Origin: Desulfovibrio sp. X2
Lineage (GTDB): Bacteria > Desulfobacterota > Desulfovibrionia > Desulfovibrionales > Desulfovibrionaceae
Direction of reading: 5' to 3'
Assembly (NCBI RefSeq): GCF_000422205.1
Contig: NZ_ATHV01000002.1
Location: forward strand, 1 to 64,000
DNA length: 64,000 nucleotides
This document shows, one piece after another, positions 16,970 to 25,213 of the stretch; the first letter of the stretch is position 1, and each line of letters begins with the position of its first letter. Made by a program: the position numbers and the translations under genes. The notes beneath the pieces are model-generated. The model was not told the origin of the DNA. It worked only from the letters and a program-made list of their open reading frames with translations, and made no database searches.

Positions 16970-17473
16970 ATGGCTTCTGTGACGAATTCGGGCGCCAGGC
17001 GCGTGCAGGAGTTCCTGTCGTCCCTGGGCGACTCACCCGACGGTCCTTACGAAGTGAAGGAGCTGCCCGGCTCCACGCGCACGGCGGCCGAGGCCGCCGC
17101 GTCCATCGGCTGCACCGTGGCCCAGATCGCCAAGTCCCTGGTCTTTCGCGACGCGGCCACGGGCCAGGCGGTCCTCGTGGTGGCCTCGGGCGTGAACCGC
17201 GTGGACACGGCCAAGATCCGCGCCGCCACGGGCATTGTCCTCGAAAAGCCGGACGGGAACTTCGTCAAGCAGGCCACCGGCTTCGCCATCGGCGGCATCC
17301 CCCCGGCAGGCCACGCAGCGCCCCTGCGCACCCTGCTCGACGAGGACCTGAAGCGCTACGACACCATCTGGGCCGCAGCGGGCAGCCCGTTCGCGGTCTT
17401 CAGGCTCACGCCGGACGGGCTCGGAACCATGACCGGCGGGACCTGGCTGGACATGCGCGAGGGCGCAGCATAG
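16970..17473 (+). CDS. YbaK/EbsC-family aminoacyl-tRNA deacylase
   Basis: A 167-residue protein of the YbaK/ProX domain, which removes mischarged amino acids from tRNA. It shows the core stretches KSLVFRDAATGQAVLVVASG, the conserved nucleotide-pocket lysine, and GGIPPAGH, the GxxPxGH signature near residues 108-115. GAGGAAGC precedes ATG 16970. Longer upstream frames run through the operators and are rejected. It is divergent from the XRE-cupin gene, so it is a plausible member of that regulon, which would be unusual for a housekeeping editing enzyme. Confidence 0.9.
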   Translation: MASVTNSGARRVQEFLSSLGDSPDGPYEVKELPGSTRTAAEAAASIGCTVAQIAKSLVFRDAATGQAVLVVASGVNRVDTAKIRAATGIVLEKPDGNFVKQATGFAIGGIPPAGHAAPLRTLLDEDLKRYDTIWAAAGSPFAVFRLTPDGLGTMTGGTWLDMREGAA

Positions 17474-17538
17474 CCGGGCACGGCCGCGGCACGGACGCAG
17501 CAGCTCCCCGCCTCCCGAAAGAGGCTTCGGCGAAAGGC

Positions 17539-17787
17539 CTAGTCCTCCTTCCTGGACTGGGACAGGATCGAGCCCGCCAGGGCCTTGGTCGTCTCGTTGT
17601 ACTTGCCGCTCGTGAGCGCGCGAGCGGCTTTCTCCTCCATCTCGGCGCCGGTCTGCTTGTCGGTGTCGGCCTGTGCCAGCGCGGATGCGGCGAACTCCTT
17701 CTGGATCTTGGACGCTCTGCCGGACCGCAGCACCTCCGAGGCCAGCTGCGCGATGGTCGCGGACGTCTGCTTCGTGTTTTTCGACAT
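17539..17787 (-). CDS. Small conserved hypothetical protein
   Basis: An 82-residue hydrophilic helical protein, rich in Ser, Thr, Gln and Lys. It has an internal echo: KQTSATIAQLASEVL near the start and GKYNETTKALAGSILSQS near the end, with KQTGAEMEEKAARAL between. I recall similar short proteins in many Proteobacteria, often near phage or island genes, without a function. GGAGGAAGCC precedes the ATG. It is convergent with the YbaK-like gene and lies 286 bases before the tRNA-Phe gene. Confidence 0.75.
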   Translation of the reverse strand: MSKNTKQTSATIAQLASEVLRSGRASKIQKEFAASALAQADTDKQTGAEMEEKAARALTSGKYNETTKALAGSILSQSRKED

Positions 17788-18072
17788 GGCTTCCTCCGAT
17801 TCGGGTGCAAAAAGGGATTGCCTCCAGCATACCGCATTGCCGCGCCCGGACCAACGGCCTTTCCAGAATTCCCGCCGCGCCTCCCCTGAAATCGGTCCAC
17901 GGACGCCCGGGGCTCCCCTGTCCGACAGTCGCGAGCGCACCGCCCGAGTGCCCGCGGGGAGTGCATTCCTCAGGCCCCGGGCGCCTGTCTGTCAGCCTCG
18001 CGCGCCCATTCCCGGGAAAAAAGCCCTTGCCAGCCCCCGGGCTTTTGTGTAAATCGCTTTTCCCTGACGTGT

Positions 18073-18148
18073 GCCGCGGTAGCTCAGTTGGTAGAGCAGG
18101 GGACTGAAAATCCCCGTGTCCGCAGTTCAATTCTGTGCCGCGGCACCA
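18073..18148 (+). tRNA. tRNA-Phe (GAA)
   Basis: A 76-base cloverleaf with encoded CCA. The acceptor stem pairs GCCGCGG (18073-18079) with CCGCGGC (18138-18144). The anticodon stem-loop GGGGA-CTGAAAA-TCCCC reads GAA, which decodes UUC and UUU. The T arm CGCAG-TTCAATT-CTGTG contains one G-T pair. A terminator follows after 10 bases. Confidence 0.97.
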
Positions 18149-18158
18149 CAGAAAGTCC

Positions 18159-18195
18159 AAGGGCCTGGAGTCGAGCGACTCCAGGCCCTTTTTTC
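18159..18195 (+). terminator. Terminator of tRNA-Phe
   Basis: AAGGGCCTGGAGTC and GACTCCAGGCCCTT form a 14-base perfect stem around GAGC, followed by further T residues. It probably serves only the tRNA; on the opposite strand there is AA but no strong run. Confidence 0.92.
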
Positions 18196-18251
18196 GTGCC
18201 CGCGCGCTCCTGCGCGCGGGCGGTTCCCTGCCCTTGGCTCCCCTTCCCCGC

Positions 18252-18410
18252 CTACTGCCCCGGGAAGAAGGTGTAGCTGACCCAGATGAGCACGAAGAGC
18301 AGTCCCACGCCCAGGCAGAGGCTCCAGACGATGAGCTTCTTCTCCACGGGCAGGAGCGGCTCGTACTCCATCTTGCTGATCTCTTCGGCCAGTTTCGGCT
18401 GTTGATTCAT
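18252..18410 (-). CDS. 52-residue single-pass membrane protein
   Basis: A very short gene that fits perfectly between the transporter and the tRNA. It starts MNQQPKLAEEISKMEYEPLL, with a charged cytoplasmic-looking head, then one membrane helix at about residues 26-48 (LIVWSLCLGVGLLFVLIWVSY), and ends FFPGQ. AAAAGGAGGACGCG precedes the ATG, a strong ribosome site. It lies 15 bases downstream of the YeiH-type transporter on the same strand and is surely co-transcribed. By position and form it is probably a small accessory subunit of that transporter; no function is known to me. Confidence 0.75.
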   Translation of the reverse strand: MNQQPKLAEEISKMEYEPLLPVEKKLIVWSLCLGVGLLFVLIWVSYTFFPGQ

Positions 18411-18425
18411 CGCGTCCTCCTTTTG

Positions 18426-19871
18426 CTACGAGGCCAGCGGCGGCATGACGCCGTGGAAGAAGATGTAGGAGATGAGCAGGCCGACCCAGATGATGAAGCC
18501 GAACAGGCACAGGATGTAGATGGCCGCCAGCTTGCCGATGCCCTCTTCCCACAGCTTCTTGAAGTTGGAGACCACGCCGATGGTGAAGAAGGTCATGGCG
18601 AAGAGGATGCCGCGGAAGAGGTCGGCATGGCCCGTGGCCGCCTGGGCCGTGGGCACCATGGTCTTGTCCGAGCCGCAGAGCACGAGGAGCAGCAGGAAGG
18701 TGGCGATGTAGCCGAGCACGAACTTGGGGAAACGGTCCCAGATCTCGACCACGCGCACCTTCTCGCCCGCCTTGCACTCGATGATCGTGCACCAGATGAT
18801 GGCCAGGATGAAGGCCCACACGCCGATGAAGATGTCGATGAAGACCTTCACCGTGGTGGTGGCCATGAGGATCCAGCCTTCCTTGTAGGCCACGCCGGTC
18901 TCGGCCAGGGCCTTGGCCCGGATGAGCGAGTCCACGATGGCGCCGCTGGCCACGGCCGCGCCGTCGGTCTTCACGGCCAGCCCCATCCAGCCGCCCGCCA
19001 CCATGGGCTCGTGCCACAGGAAGTGCTGGCCGATGAAGGGCAGGAGCAGAAGCTCCACCACCGCGAAGATGACCACGAGCGAGGAGACCATGATGGGCAC
19101 CACGGGCCGCGCGCGGATGGCCGCGCCCGTGGCGATGGCCGCGGACACGCCGCAGATGGAGATGCCCGAGGCGAGCGGCGCGGCCCACTCGCGGCTGAAC
19201 TTGAAGTACTTGCGGGCAATGAAATAGACCACCGCCCAGTAGATCAGGTAGGCCTCCACGATGGCGCACATGCCGCGGAAGATGACCGCCGAGGCCAGGC
19301 CCGAGGCCTGCACGGCCTTCACGCCCAGCGCGCCGCCGAGGATGACGATGCCCATCTTGATGTAGAGTTCGGGCCTTGTCGCGGTCTCGATCTTCTTGGC
19401 CAGGCCGGGCATGAAGTTGCCCACGAAGAGCCCGGCCAGGAGCGCGACGATGAAGCCTGCCTCGCCCGTCAGGTTCAGCGACCAGGAGAGCCCGAACTTG
19501 CCGAGCTGGTCCGGGGTGGCCGCGATGGGCGCCCAGTGGCCGATCATGAAGCAGATGACGCTCAGCCAGAAGATGACCGTGAAGGATGCGGTGAACTTGC
19601 CCAAGGGTGCACCCAGCCCCTTGGCGCCGATGAGCATGACGATGGTCAGGAAGACGAAGGTGAGAAGCATCGAGCCGAAGCCCGACAGCCCGGGATAGCC
19701 GGTCTTGGACACCGGCGCGATGGCCTTGCCCAGGTCGGTCCAGACGTTGAGCTTTGCCGCCCAGCCGAGCAGATCCACGCCCGAGAGATACGGCATCGCC
19801 AGGATGAAAATGAGCAGCCCCAGCCACAGCGCCATCCAGTCTTCACTGATACCCGTCTTTTTCTGTTCCAT
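18426..19871 (-). CDS. YeiH-family putative sulfate exporter
   Basis: A 481-residue protein with about 11-12 membrane helices, of the UPF0324/YeiH family often labelled putative sulfate exporter. It shows glycine-rich helices such as MGIVILGGALGVKAVQASGL, and SGISICGVSAAIATGAAIRA, the family core. AGGAGGG precedes the ATG at 19871; an upstream in-frame codon at 19916 has no ribosome site. At 481 residues it is longer than E. coli YeiH (about 350), with extra loops in the C-terminal half. It is followed by a 52-residue membrane protein. In a sulfate reducer it may move sulfate, sulfite or an organosulfonate product; the substrate is inference. Confidence 0.85.
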   Translation of the reverse strand: MEQKKTGISEDWMALWLGLLIFILAMPYLSGVDLLGWAAKLNVWTDLGKAIAPVSKTGYPGLSGFGSMLLTFVFLTIVMLIGAKGLGAPLGKFTASFTVIFWLSVICFMIGHWAPIAATPDQLGKFGLSWSLNLTGEAGFIVALLAGLFVGNFMPGLAKKIETATRPELYIKMGIVILGGALGVKAVQASGLASAVIFRGMCAIVEAYLIYWAVVYFIARKYFKFSREWAAPLASGISICGVSAAIATGAAIRARPVVPIMVSSLVVIFAVVELLLLPFIGQHFLWHEPMVAGGWMGLAVKTDGAAVASGAIVDSLIRAKALAETGVAYKEGWILMATTTVKVFIDIFIGVWAFILAIIWCTIIECKAGEKVRVVEIWDRFPKFVLGYIATFLLLLVLCGSDKTMVPTAQAATGHADLFRGILFAMTFFTIGVVSNFKKLWEEGIGKLAAIYILCLFGFIIWVGLLISYIFFHGVMPPLAS

Positions 19872-20042
19872 GACCCATCCCTCCTGGTGATGGAAAATGG
19901 ACAGTGACTTGTACAATGTACTCGCCGACGCGACTGGCTCGTTGGTGTGTCTTGTCCGTGTTCCTCCCTTCCCTTTCCTCCTTACGTTTTTTTAAGCCTC
20001 ACAGCTTTTCCCATACGACTTCCACGGTATATTTCAACAATT

Positions 20043-20052
20043 TTCACGTGAA
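20043..20052. promoter_or_regulatory. Palindrome upstream of the YeiH-type gene
   Basis: TTCACGTGAA is a perfect palindrome inside the near-symmetric AATTTTCAC/GTGAATATT, in an AT-rich stretch 170 bases before the transporter start. The 294-base gap otherwise holds only pyrimidine-rich sequence and a weak TTGAAA-N16-TATGGG promoter candidate on the minus strand. Confidence 0.35.
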
Positions 20053-20165
20053 TATTCTTGCACGCCTGTAATCCCTGTCTGCCGGGATTGCCGGACGGGC
20101 ACGACGGGAGCTGCGCGCGGCCGGAGGAGACGGCAGGGTGGGAGAGGAGGCGCGGGGGGGGCCGA

Positions 20166-21431
20166 TCAGGAGAAGGCGTCCACGAGGAGCATGACGTTGA
20201 AGGCCACGACCACGGCGCCGATGACCCACAAAAGCGTCTTGTCCACCAGGGAGTTGGCGTAGGGGCCCATGACCTTGGGGCTCGAGGTCAGGTGGACCTG
20301 CAGCCAGATGGTCAGGGGCAGCTGCACCGAGAGGGCGATCTGCGAGACGATGAGGCCCTGCAGGGCGTCCTTGATGAAGAGGATGACGAGCACGGCCGGG
20401 AGCAGGGTCAGGGCCACGCCCATGCGGCTGTGGCTGTCGCCGATGTCGTAGGGCTCGTTGAAGATGCCCGCGAACACCGCGCCGCCCGCGATGCCCGCGG
20501 TGACGCTCGAGGCGATGCCCGCGAGCAGCAGGCTCACGGCGAAGATGAGGCCCGAGGCGCCGCCGACCATGGGCGTGAGCAGGCGCTGGGCCTGCTCCAG
20601 GGCGTCCACCGCGATGCCGTGCGAGAAGAAGGCCGCGGCCGCGAGCAGGATCATGGCGCTGTTGATGGCGAAGCCCACGATCATGGACAGGAGCGTGTCC
20701 AGGAACTCGTAGCGCAGCTGGCGGCGGATGACGTCCGGCGCGTCCAGGTTCCACTGGCGGCTCTGGATGATCTCCGAGTGCAGGAAGATGTTGTGCGGCA
20801 TGACCACGGCGCCGAGCACGCTCATGAGCACGGGCATGGCCCCGGCGGGCAGGTGCGGCGTGACCCAGCCCGCGGCCGCCGCGTGCCAGTCGATGCGCAC
20901 GATGGACAGCTCGTAGATGAAGGACAGGCCGATGAGCGAGACGAAGCCGATGATCCAGCGCTCTATGCGGCGGTACGAGTTGGTGTAGAGCATGACGCCC
21001 ACGAGAGCCGCGGTGAGCAGCGTGCCCGCGTAGAGCGGCAGCCCGAAGAGCATGCGCAGCGCGATGGCCGCGCCCAGAAGCTCGGCCAGGGCCGTGGAGA
21101 CGCAGGCCGCGAGGGCCGAGGCCAGCAGGAACACGGCCAGGGGCTTCCTCAGATGGCGCGTGGCCGCCTCGGAGAGGCAGAGCCCCGTGGCGATGCCCAG
21201 GTGCGCGGCGTTGTGCTGCAGGACGATGAGCATGATCGTGGACAGGGTGACCATCCACAGGAGGTGGTAGCCGAAGCCCGAGCCCGCGGCCACGTTCGAG
21301 GCCCAGTTGCCCGGGTCGATGAAGCCCACGGTGACCAGGAAGCCCGGCCCCACGTATTTCCAGATGCTGAGCGCGGTGCGGCGGGGGGTGCGCCGGTCGC
21401 GCAGGCGGATGAGGTCGCGGAGTGCGCGCAT
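20166..21431 (-). CDS. mntH: NRAMP-family Mn2+/Fe2+ transporter
   Basis: A 421-residue polytopic membrane protein of the NRAMP family. Helix 1 carries GFIDPGNWASN with the metal-binding DPGN motif. Helix 6 carries VVMPHNIFLHSE with MPH, whose methionine selects soft transition metals over Mg and Ca. It imports Mn2+ or Fe2+ with protons. About 11 helices are present and the length is normal. I place the start at ATG 21431, though its ribosome site is poor; the frame stays open up to 21710, but that part is Arg/Pro-rich and not family-like. No MntR or Fur box was recognised upstream. Confidence 0.9.
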   Translation of the reverse strand: MRALRDLIRLRDRRTPRRTALSIWKYVGPGFLVTVGFIDPGNWASNVAAGSGFGYHLLWMVTLSTIMLIVLQHNAAHLGIATGLCLSEAATRHLRKPLAVFLLASALAACVSTALAELLGAAIALRMLFGLPLYAGTLLTAALVGVMLYTNSYRRIERWIIGFVSLIGLSFIYELSIVRIDWHAAAAGWVTPHLPAGAMPVLMSVLGAVVMPHNIFLHSEIIQSRQWNLDAPDVIRRQLRYEFLDTLLSMIVGFAINSAMILLAAAAFFSHGIAVDALEQAQRLLTPMVGGASGLIFAVSLLLAGIASSVTAGIAGGAVFAGIFNEPYDIGDSHSRMGVALTLLPAVLVILFIKDALQGLIVSQIALSVQLPLTIWLQVHLTSSPKVMGPYANSLVDKTLLWVIGAVVVAFNVMLLVDAFS

Positions 21432-21615
21432 TGCGGAGCCGTTCCTGTATGCCGTTGCCGTCTGTCGTTTTCGCTCGCGGAAATCCGCCGGGCGCAGGGC
21501 CCGAACATGCGGCCCAGAGTTCGCCAAGCGGCCCGCCTTGTCAAGCGCGAGCGCGGCGGGCCCCAGGCGCAGAGGAGAAGGCGGGAGGCGATATGGAGGA
21601 GAAGGACCGCCGGAC

Positions 21616-21730
21616 GCGAGAGGGGCCGCGGGCGAAATGCCCACGGCCCCTCTCGCGGCGCGTTCCGGCAGGCCGAAGCGGCCGCGCCGGACCCGCACGG
21701 GGTATGGCAAGCGGCCCCGGGCGGGGCCGC
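21616..21730. other. Two GC-rich hairpins between tatA and mntH
   Basis: GCGAGAGGGGCCG (21616-21628) pairs with CGGCCCCTCTCGC (21644-21656), a 13-base perfect stem. GCGGCCCC (21711-21718) pairs with GGGGCCGC (21723-21730). The second lies 11 bases past the tatA stop. Neither has a T run, so both may be weak or Rho-assisted terminators for tatA. Confidence 0.5.
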
Positions 21731-21740
21731 GTCCTGATCG

Positions 21741-21995
21741 CTACTCCTTGACCGTCTGCGCGCTCGCGGCCTGCACGGTCTCGGCGGCCTGGGCCTGCTG
21801 GATGGGCTCGGGCCGGACGGCGGCGGCCGGAGCGGGCGCAGCCGCGGGCTCGTCGTCGTTCATGCTGTTCTTGAGTTCACGGATCGCCTTGCCCAGCGAC
21901 TTGCCGAGCTGAGGCAGCTTGCTCGGTCCGAAGACCAGAAGGGCGATGCCGAGGATGACGATGAGGTGCTCGGGTTGCAAAACTCTGAAAAACAT
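21741..21995 (-). CDS. tatA: Twin-arginine translocase subunit TatA
   Basis: An 84-residue protein with the TatA/E plan. A short N-terminal membrane helix (LIVILGIALLVFGPSKLP, about 11-28) ends in the FGPxKLP hinge. It is followed by an amphipathic helix (QLGKSLGKAIRELKNSMN) and an Ala/Pro/Gln-rich tail. TatA oligomers form the channel that exports folded, often cofactor-bearing proteins bearing RR signals. TTGGGAGGAAC precedes the ATG. No tatB or tatC is adjacent, so those genes must be elsewhere. Confidence 0.93.
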   Translation of the reverse strand: MFFRVLQPEHLIVILGIALLVFGPSKLPQLGKSLGKAIRELKNSMNDDEPAAAPAPAAAVRPEPIQQAQAAETVQAASAQTVKE

Positions 21996-22447
21996 GGTGT
22001 TCCTCCCAAAAAAAGGTCGTGGGGAGTGCTGCCGAAAGGCAGGTCGGGTTGTTTGGAGCGTGCCCACGGTAGGCTCTTTCAAGGCGAAGGGCAAGCCCCC
22101 GCAGGGGGCGTGAACAATGTTGCCCGCAAAAATCCGAAATCATGACGCCCCACGCAATGCGGGCCGGGCATTGCAATCCATTAAACGCACGAGGACCCCG
22201 AAAGGATGACAGGATGGGGGACACGATTTTGCGGTCCGGCGTGTGCCCGATGCCCGCATGATGTCCGGATGCCGCGCGGGGGCTGCGGGGAAATGCGGGG
22301 AGATGCGGGGAGATACCGAGAGATGCGGGAAGATGCGGGGGAGGAGACACGGCGTCGGGTTCCCAGGCCGGGCTGAACGCGCCCGCCCGCCGCTGCCGGA
22401 AGACCCGGGCCGCGCGACGAAATGCGGGGGGAAGGACGCAAGCGAGC
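21996..22447. other. Gene-free stretch between tatA and zinc-ribbon gene
   Basis: No gene is supported in these 452 bases. The tatA promoter should lie in the first 100-150. The stretch 22281-22340 is a tandem repeat (listed). The rest is GC-rich without recognisable sites. Confidence 0.5.
22281..22340. repeat. Six-copy 10-base tandem repeat
   Basis: Six consecutive 10-base units resemble AGATGCGGGG: GGCTGCGGGG, AAATGCGGGG, AGATGCGGGG, AGATACCGAG, AGATGCGGGA and AGATGCGGGG. A stray related copy, AAATGCGGGG, lies near 22421. The unit length is near one helical turn. There is no coding frame. Confidence 0.85.
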
Positions 22448-22762
22448 CTAGTCCGGCCAGCTCTCGAGCCACTCGGAGCGGGACATGCTGCGGCAGACAG
22501 GGCAGTAGAGCCATCCGGAGCCGGACAGGACGCGCTCGTTGACCTCGCACAGCCAGGAACCGCACTGCCCGCACTTGTAGAGCCGCTCGTCGGGCGCGAG
22601 CCTTCGGCCGCAGGTGGGACAGAAGTCCTTGGGCTCGGCGGCCGTCTCGCCGCCGCGGGTGGCCGCCTCGTTGACCGGCGTGCAGCCAGGCTCCCCGTCG
22701 AACGGCCTCTCGACCGCCTCGCGAGCTTCCCTCGGGGTACTGCAATCACACATTTCTCTCAT
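22448..22762 (-). CDS. Small zinc-ribbon protein
   Basis: A protein of about 104 residues with three CxxC-type knuckles: FCPTCG, KCGQCG and YCPVCR, in the C-terminal 60 residues. It looks like a double zinc ribbon of unknown function that could act as an RNA, DNA or protein adaptor. The N-terminal 45 residues are low in conserved features. The start is uncertain: ATG 22762 is used, but ATG 22753 and a long upstream extension are open, none with a strong ribosome site. It is divergent from the PAS protein. The 180 bases between them include AT-rich sequence that could hold both promoters. Confidence 0.65.
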   Translation of the reverse strand: MREMCDCSTPREAREAVERPFDGEPGCTPVNEAATRGGETAAEPKDFCPTCGRRLAPDERLYKCGQCGSWLCEVNERVLSGSGWLYCPVCRSMSRSEWLESWPD

Positions 22763-22941
22763 AATTCTATTCTTTCTACCCCAGAGTAAAAAACTGTCAA
22801 CCCAGGTGCGAGAATTCACCTGTCCATGCATCGGCCCCATAGACGCCATCCGGCATCCTTTACAAACCCCGCGACCATCCCGTAGTCTTTACTTCGTCCC
22901 ACTCCCCGCTTCGCGAACCAGACAGCAACGACAGAGCCGTG

Positions 22942-24177
22942 ATGATCGACAGTCTTCCCGGGCAGGAGCCCGACGCACCGCTCACCGGACTGCGCGTGCT
23001 CTGCGCCGAGGCCGACCCGGCCGAGGCGCGGCGCCAGGCCGCGCTGCTGTCCGCCGCCGGAGCCCTGCCGCTGCTCGCGGCGGACAGGGCGGGCGCCCTG
23101 CGTGCGCTTCGCGCACAGGGCCCGGACATGCCGGACATGGCGGTGCTCGGCTGCGGACTGTCCCAGGGCTCCCCGGCCGCGACGGAGGCCGCGGGAACGG
23201 GCGCGGAGACGGACGCGGAGTTCACCCAGGCCGTGCGCCTGGAGTTCCCGGCCATGCCCCTCGTGCTCACGGCCCCCCGGCCCGGGCCGGACCTCCTCCT
23301 GCACGCCCTGCGGCTGGGCGGCGCCGATTTCGCGCCCGTTCCGGCCGCTGAGGAGTTCGTGCGCGCGGCCGAGCGCGCGGCCCGCAGGCTGCGCACGGCG
23401 CGCCTCCGCGCCAAGGCCCTCGAGATCTATCGCGGTTTCTTCGAGAACGCCGAGGTCGGCATGTGGCTTGCCGCGGAGGACGGCCGCTACGTGCACTGCA
23501 ACACGGCTTTCGCCCGCCTGCTCGGCTACGCCTCGTCCCAGGAGCTGCTCGGCCAGGTGGTGAACATCGGGGCGCAGGTCTACGCCGACCCCGAGGACTG
23601 GCAGGTCTGGCCGCTGGCGCTCGCCGCGGCCGCGAACGGCGCGCCCGCCCGGGGCGGCCCCCTGGTGCGGGAGGTCCGCGTCTACGGCCGCGACGGACAG
23701 CTCCTCTGGCTGCGCGAGAATCTGACCGTCCACACGGGCCCGACGGGCGAGCGGCTGCTGCTGGGCCTGGGCGTGGACGTGACCGAGGCCAAGGCCGCCG
23801 AGCGCACCCGGCAGGCCGGGCTCGACATGCTGCGCCAGGTCATGGACACCATCACGGACGCCATGGCCCTGGTGGATTTCGACGAGAACGTGGTCTTCTG
23901 CAACGAGGTCTTCGCCGAGCGCTACGGCCTGCCGCCCGAGGAGGCCCCGGGCCGCGCCCTGGCCGAGTGGCTGGAGGTGCTGGCGCCCGAGGACGCGGGC
24001 CACGTGGCCCGGCTGCAGACGACCCCCGCGGCCTACAACATCATCCTGCGCGAGACGCGAAGCTCGGAGCTTCGCTTCGCCACGGTCACGCCCTTCAGCG
24101 ACGGCTCCGGCATCCTGCTCGGCGCCGTGGTCATGCTGCGCGACGACAGGCTGCGCGCCCGCGAGCAGCCCGCCTGA
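22942..24177 (+). CDS. Degenerate receiver-PAS-PAS protein
   Basis: A 411-residue cytoplasmic protein. Residues 15-140 have receiver-like alternation (GLRVLCAEADPAEARRQAAL) but the phospho-acceptor region reads AVLGCGLSQG with no aspartate. Two PAS domains follow: about 160-280 (FFENAEVGMWLAAEDGRYVHCNTAFARLLG) and 290-400 (MDTITDAMALVDFDENVVFCNEVFAERYG). There is no kinase, cyclase or DNA-binding output, so it is probably an adaptor or sensor that works with a separate partner. It starts at ATG 22942 or the adjoining GTG at 22939. The next small gene begins six bases after its stop. Confidence 0.72.
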   Translation: MIDSLPGQEPDAPLTGLRVLCAEADPAEARRQAALLSAAGALPLLAADRAGALRALRAQGPDMPDMAVLGCGLSQGSPAATEAAGTGAETDAEFTQAVRLEFPAMPLVLTAPRPGPDLLLHALRLGGADFAPVPAAEEFVRAAERAARRLRTARLRAKALEIYRGFFENAEVGMWLAAEDGRYVHCNTAFARLLGYASSQELLGQVVNIGAQVYADPEDWQVWPLALAAAANGAPARGGPLVREVRVYGRDGQLLWLRENLTVHTGPTGERLLLGLGVDVTEAKAAERTRQAGLDMLRQVMDTITDAMALVDFDENVVFCNEVFAERYGLPPEEAPGRALAEWLEVLAPEDAGHVARLQTTPAAYNIILRETRSSELRFATVTPFSDGSGILLGAVVMLRDDRLRAREQPA

Positions 24178-24182
24178 GCCCC

Positions 24183-24473
24183 ATGCGCAAGCACCTCTTC
24201 GCCAAGACCGACTGCAACTGCCTGCGCAAGGCCACCTATTTCAAGTGCGTCTTCTGCGGCTGCCTGGAATATCTCTCCGTGGACGAGATCCGGCGCATGG
24301 ACCGCAGCCGGGCCGAGTGCCCGGACGAACGCGCCCCGCGCGTGCCCTCGCAGGAGGCCTTCCTGACCGGCTTCGGCGGCACCGTGGACTGCCTGGCCCC
24401 GGACTGGCAGACCCACTACAGGGACGCCCCGCCGGACGACTGCCCCAACTGCCCTCCCCCGGGCAAGGACTGA
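24183..24473 (+). CDS. Small cysteine-rich protein
   Basis: A 96-residue protein with cysteines in a compact N-terminal set, DCNCLRKATYFKCVFCGC (residues 10-27), and a C-terminal DDCPNC. The middle, FLTGFGGTVDCLAPDWQTHY, is uncharged and aromatic. A zinc or Fe-S site is likely; the family is not recognised. It begins six bases after the PAS-protein stop, so it is probably in the same transcript, though its own ribosome site is weak. Confidence 0.6.
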   Translation: MRKHLFAKTDCNCLRKATYFKCVFCGCLEYLSVDEIRRMDRSRAECPDERAPRVPSQEAFLTGFGGTVDCLAPDWQTHYRDAPPDDCPNCPPPGKD

Positions 24474-24568
24474 CGCACCCGAGAACGGCGCGAGGCACCC
24501 CCCGCGCCTTCCCATGCGGATTGCAGATATCCGTTGCCGACTGCACGGGACAGGCGTACTCAAATAGG

Positions 24569-25213
24569 ATGAGCCCCTGTCTCCTCCATGACGCGCGGGC
24601 CGTCCGCATCTTCGGCCACGCCCGGGAACGCGGCGCCGCTGGTGCTGCGGCGCATGCCGCGTCCGAGGCGCTTCGCGCCCTGTCCCGGCGCCTTTTCCCG
24701 GACCTGCCCGCGGCCCTGCTCACGGCCCTGCCCGCGCTTGCGGCCTGGGGGCTGGTCCTGGCCTCGCTGGCCGCGCCGGTCATGGAGATCATGGGGCTGC
24801 CCGCGTCCGCCTCCGTGTACGCGGCCCTGCACCGCTTCTGCCACCAGCTCCCCTCGCGCTGCCTCTTCCTGGGCGACTCCAACCTGGGGCTGTGCGAGCG
24901 CTGCTTCGCGCTCTACGCCGCCATGGCGCTCTGCTCCCTGCCCGCGCTGCTCGGGCGGCCGCGCCGCCTGGCCCGGCCCCTGCCCCCCCCCGCCCTCGCG
25001 CTCGGCCTGCTGCCCTGCCTGCTGGACGGCCTGGCGAGCGACGTCTGGGGGGGTCCCTGGACGAGCACGACGGCCTCGCGCCTCGTCACAGGAGCGCTGG
25101 CCGGAAGCGTGATTTCGCTCTTCCTTTATCCCCGATACCGCGTATTCTTGACCGCGCTTTTCCGGGATCGGCCCCTGCCGATCCTGAACCCCGCACCCGG
25201 AGAACGCCCGTGA
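24569..25213 (+). CDS. DUF2085 membrane protein
   Basis: A 214-residue inner-membrane protein with about four helices. The DUF2085 signature is complete: FCHQLPSRCLFLGDSNLGLCERCFALY, where His/Cys pairs probably bind a metal or heme. The function of the family is unknown. The ATG at 24569 follows AAATAGG. Its stop codon overlaps the GTG start of the next gene by four bases, so both are made from one transcript. Confidence 0.82.
   Translation: MSPCLLHDARAVRIFGHARERGAAGAAAHAASEALRALSRRLFPDLPAALLTALPALAAWGLVLASLAAPVMEIMGLPASASVYAALHRFCHQLPSRCLFLGDSNLGLCERCFALYAAMALCSLPALLGRPRRLARPLPPPALALGLLPCLLDGLASDVWGGPWTSTTASRLVTGALAGSVISLFLYPRYRVFLTALFRDRPLPILNPAPGERP

Noticed and set aside
18073-18148. 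tRNA-Phe as an attachment site of an integrated element
   Set aside because: No integrase, no second partial copy of the tRNA end, and the genes on both sides have normal composition.
21432-21710. Long N-terminal extension of the NRAMP transporter
   Set aside because: The added 93 residues are Arg/Pro-rich, unlike any NRAMP head, and the stretch includes a strong hairpin.
22281-22340. A short CRISPR array
   Set aside because: The units are 10 bases and contiguous, with no spacers and no cas genes in the window.
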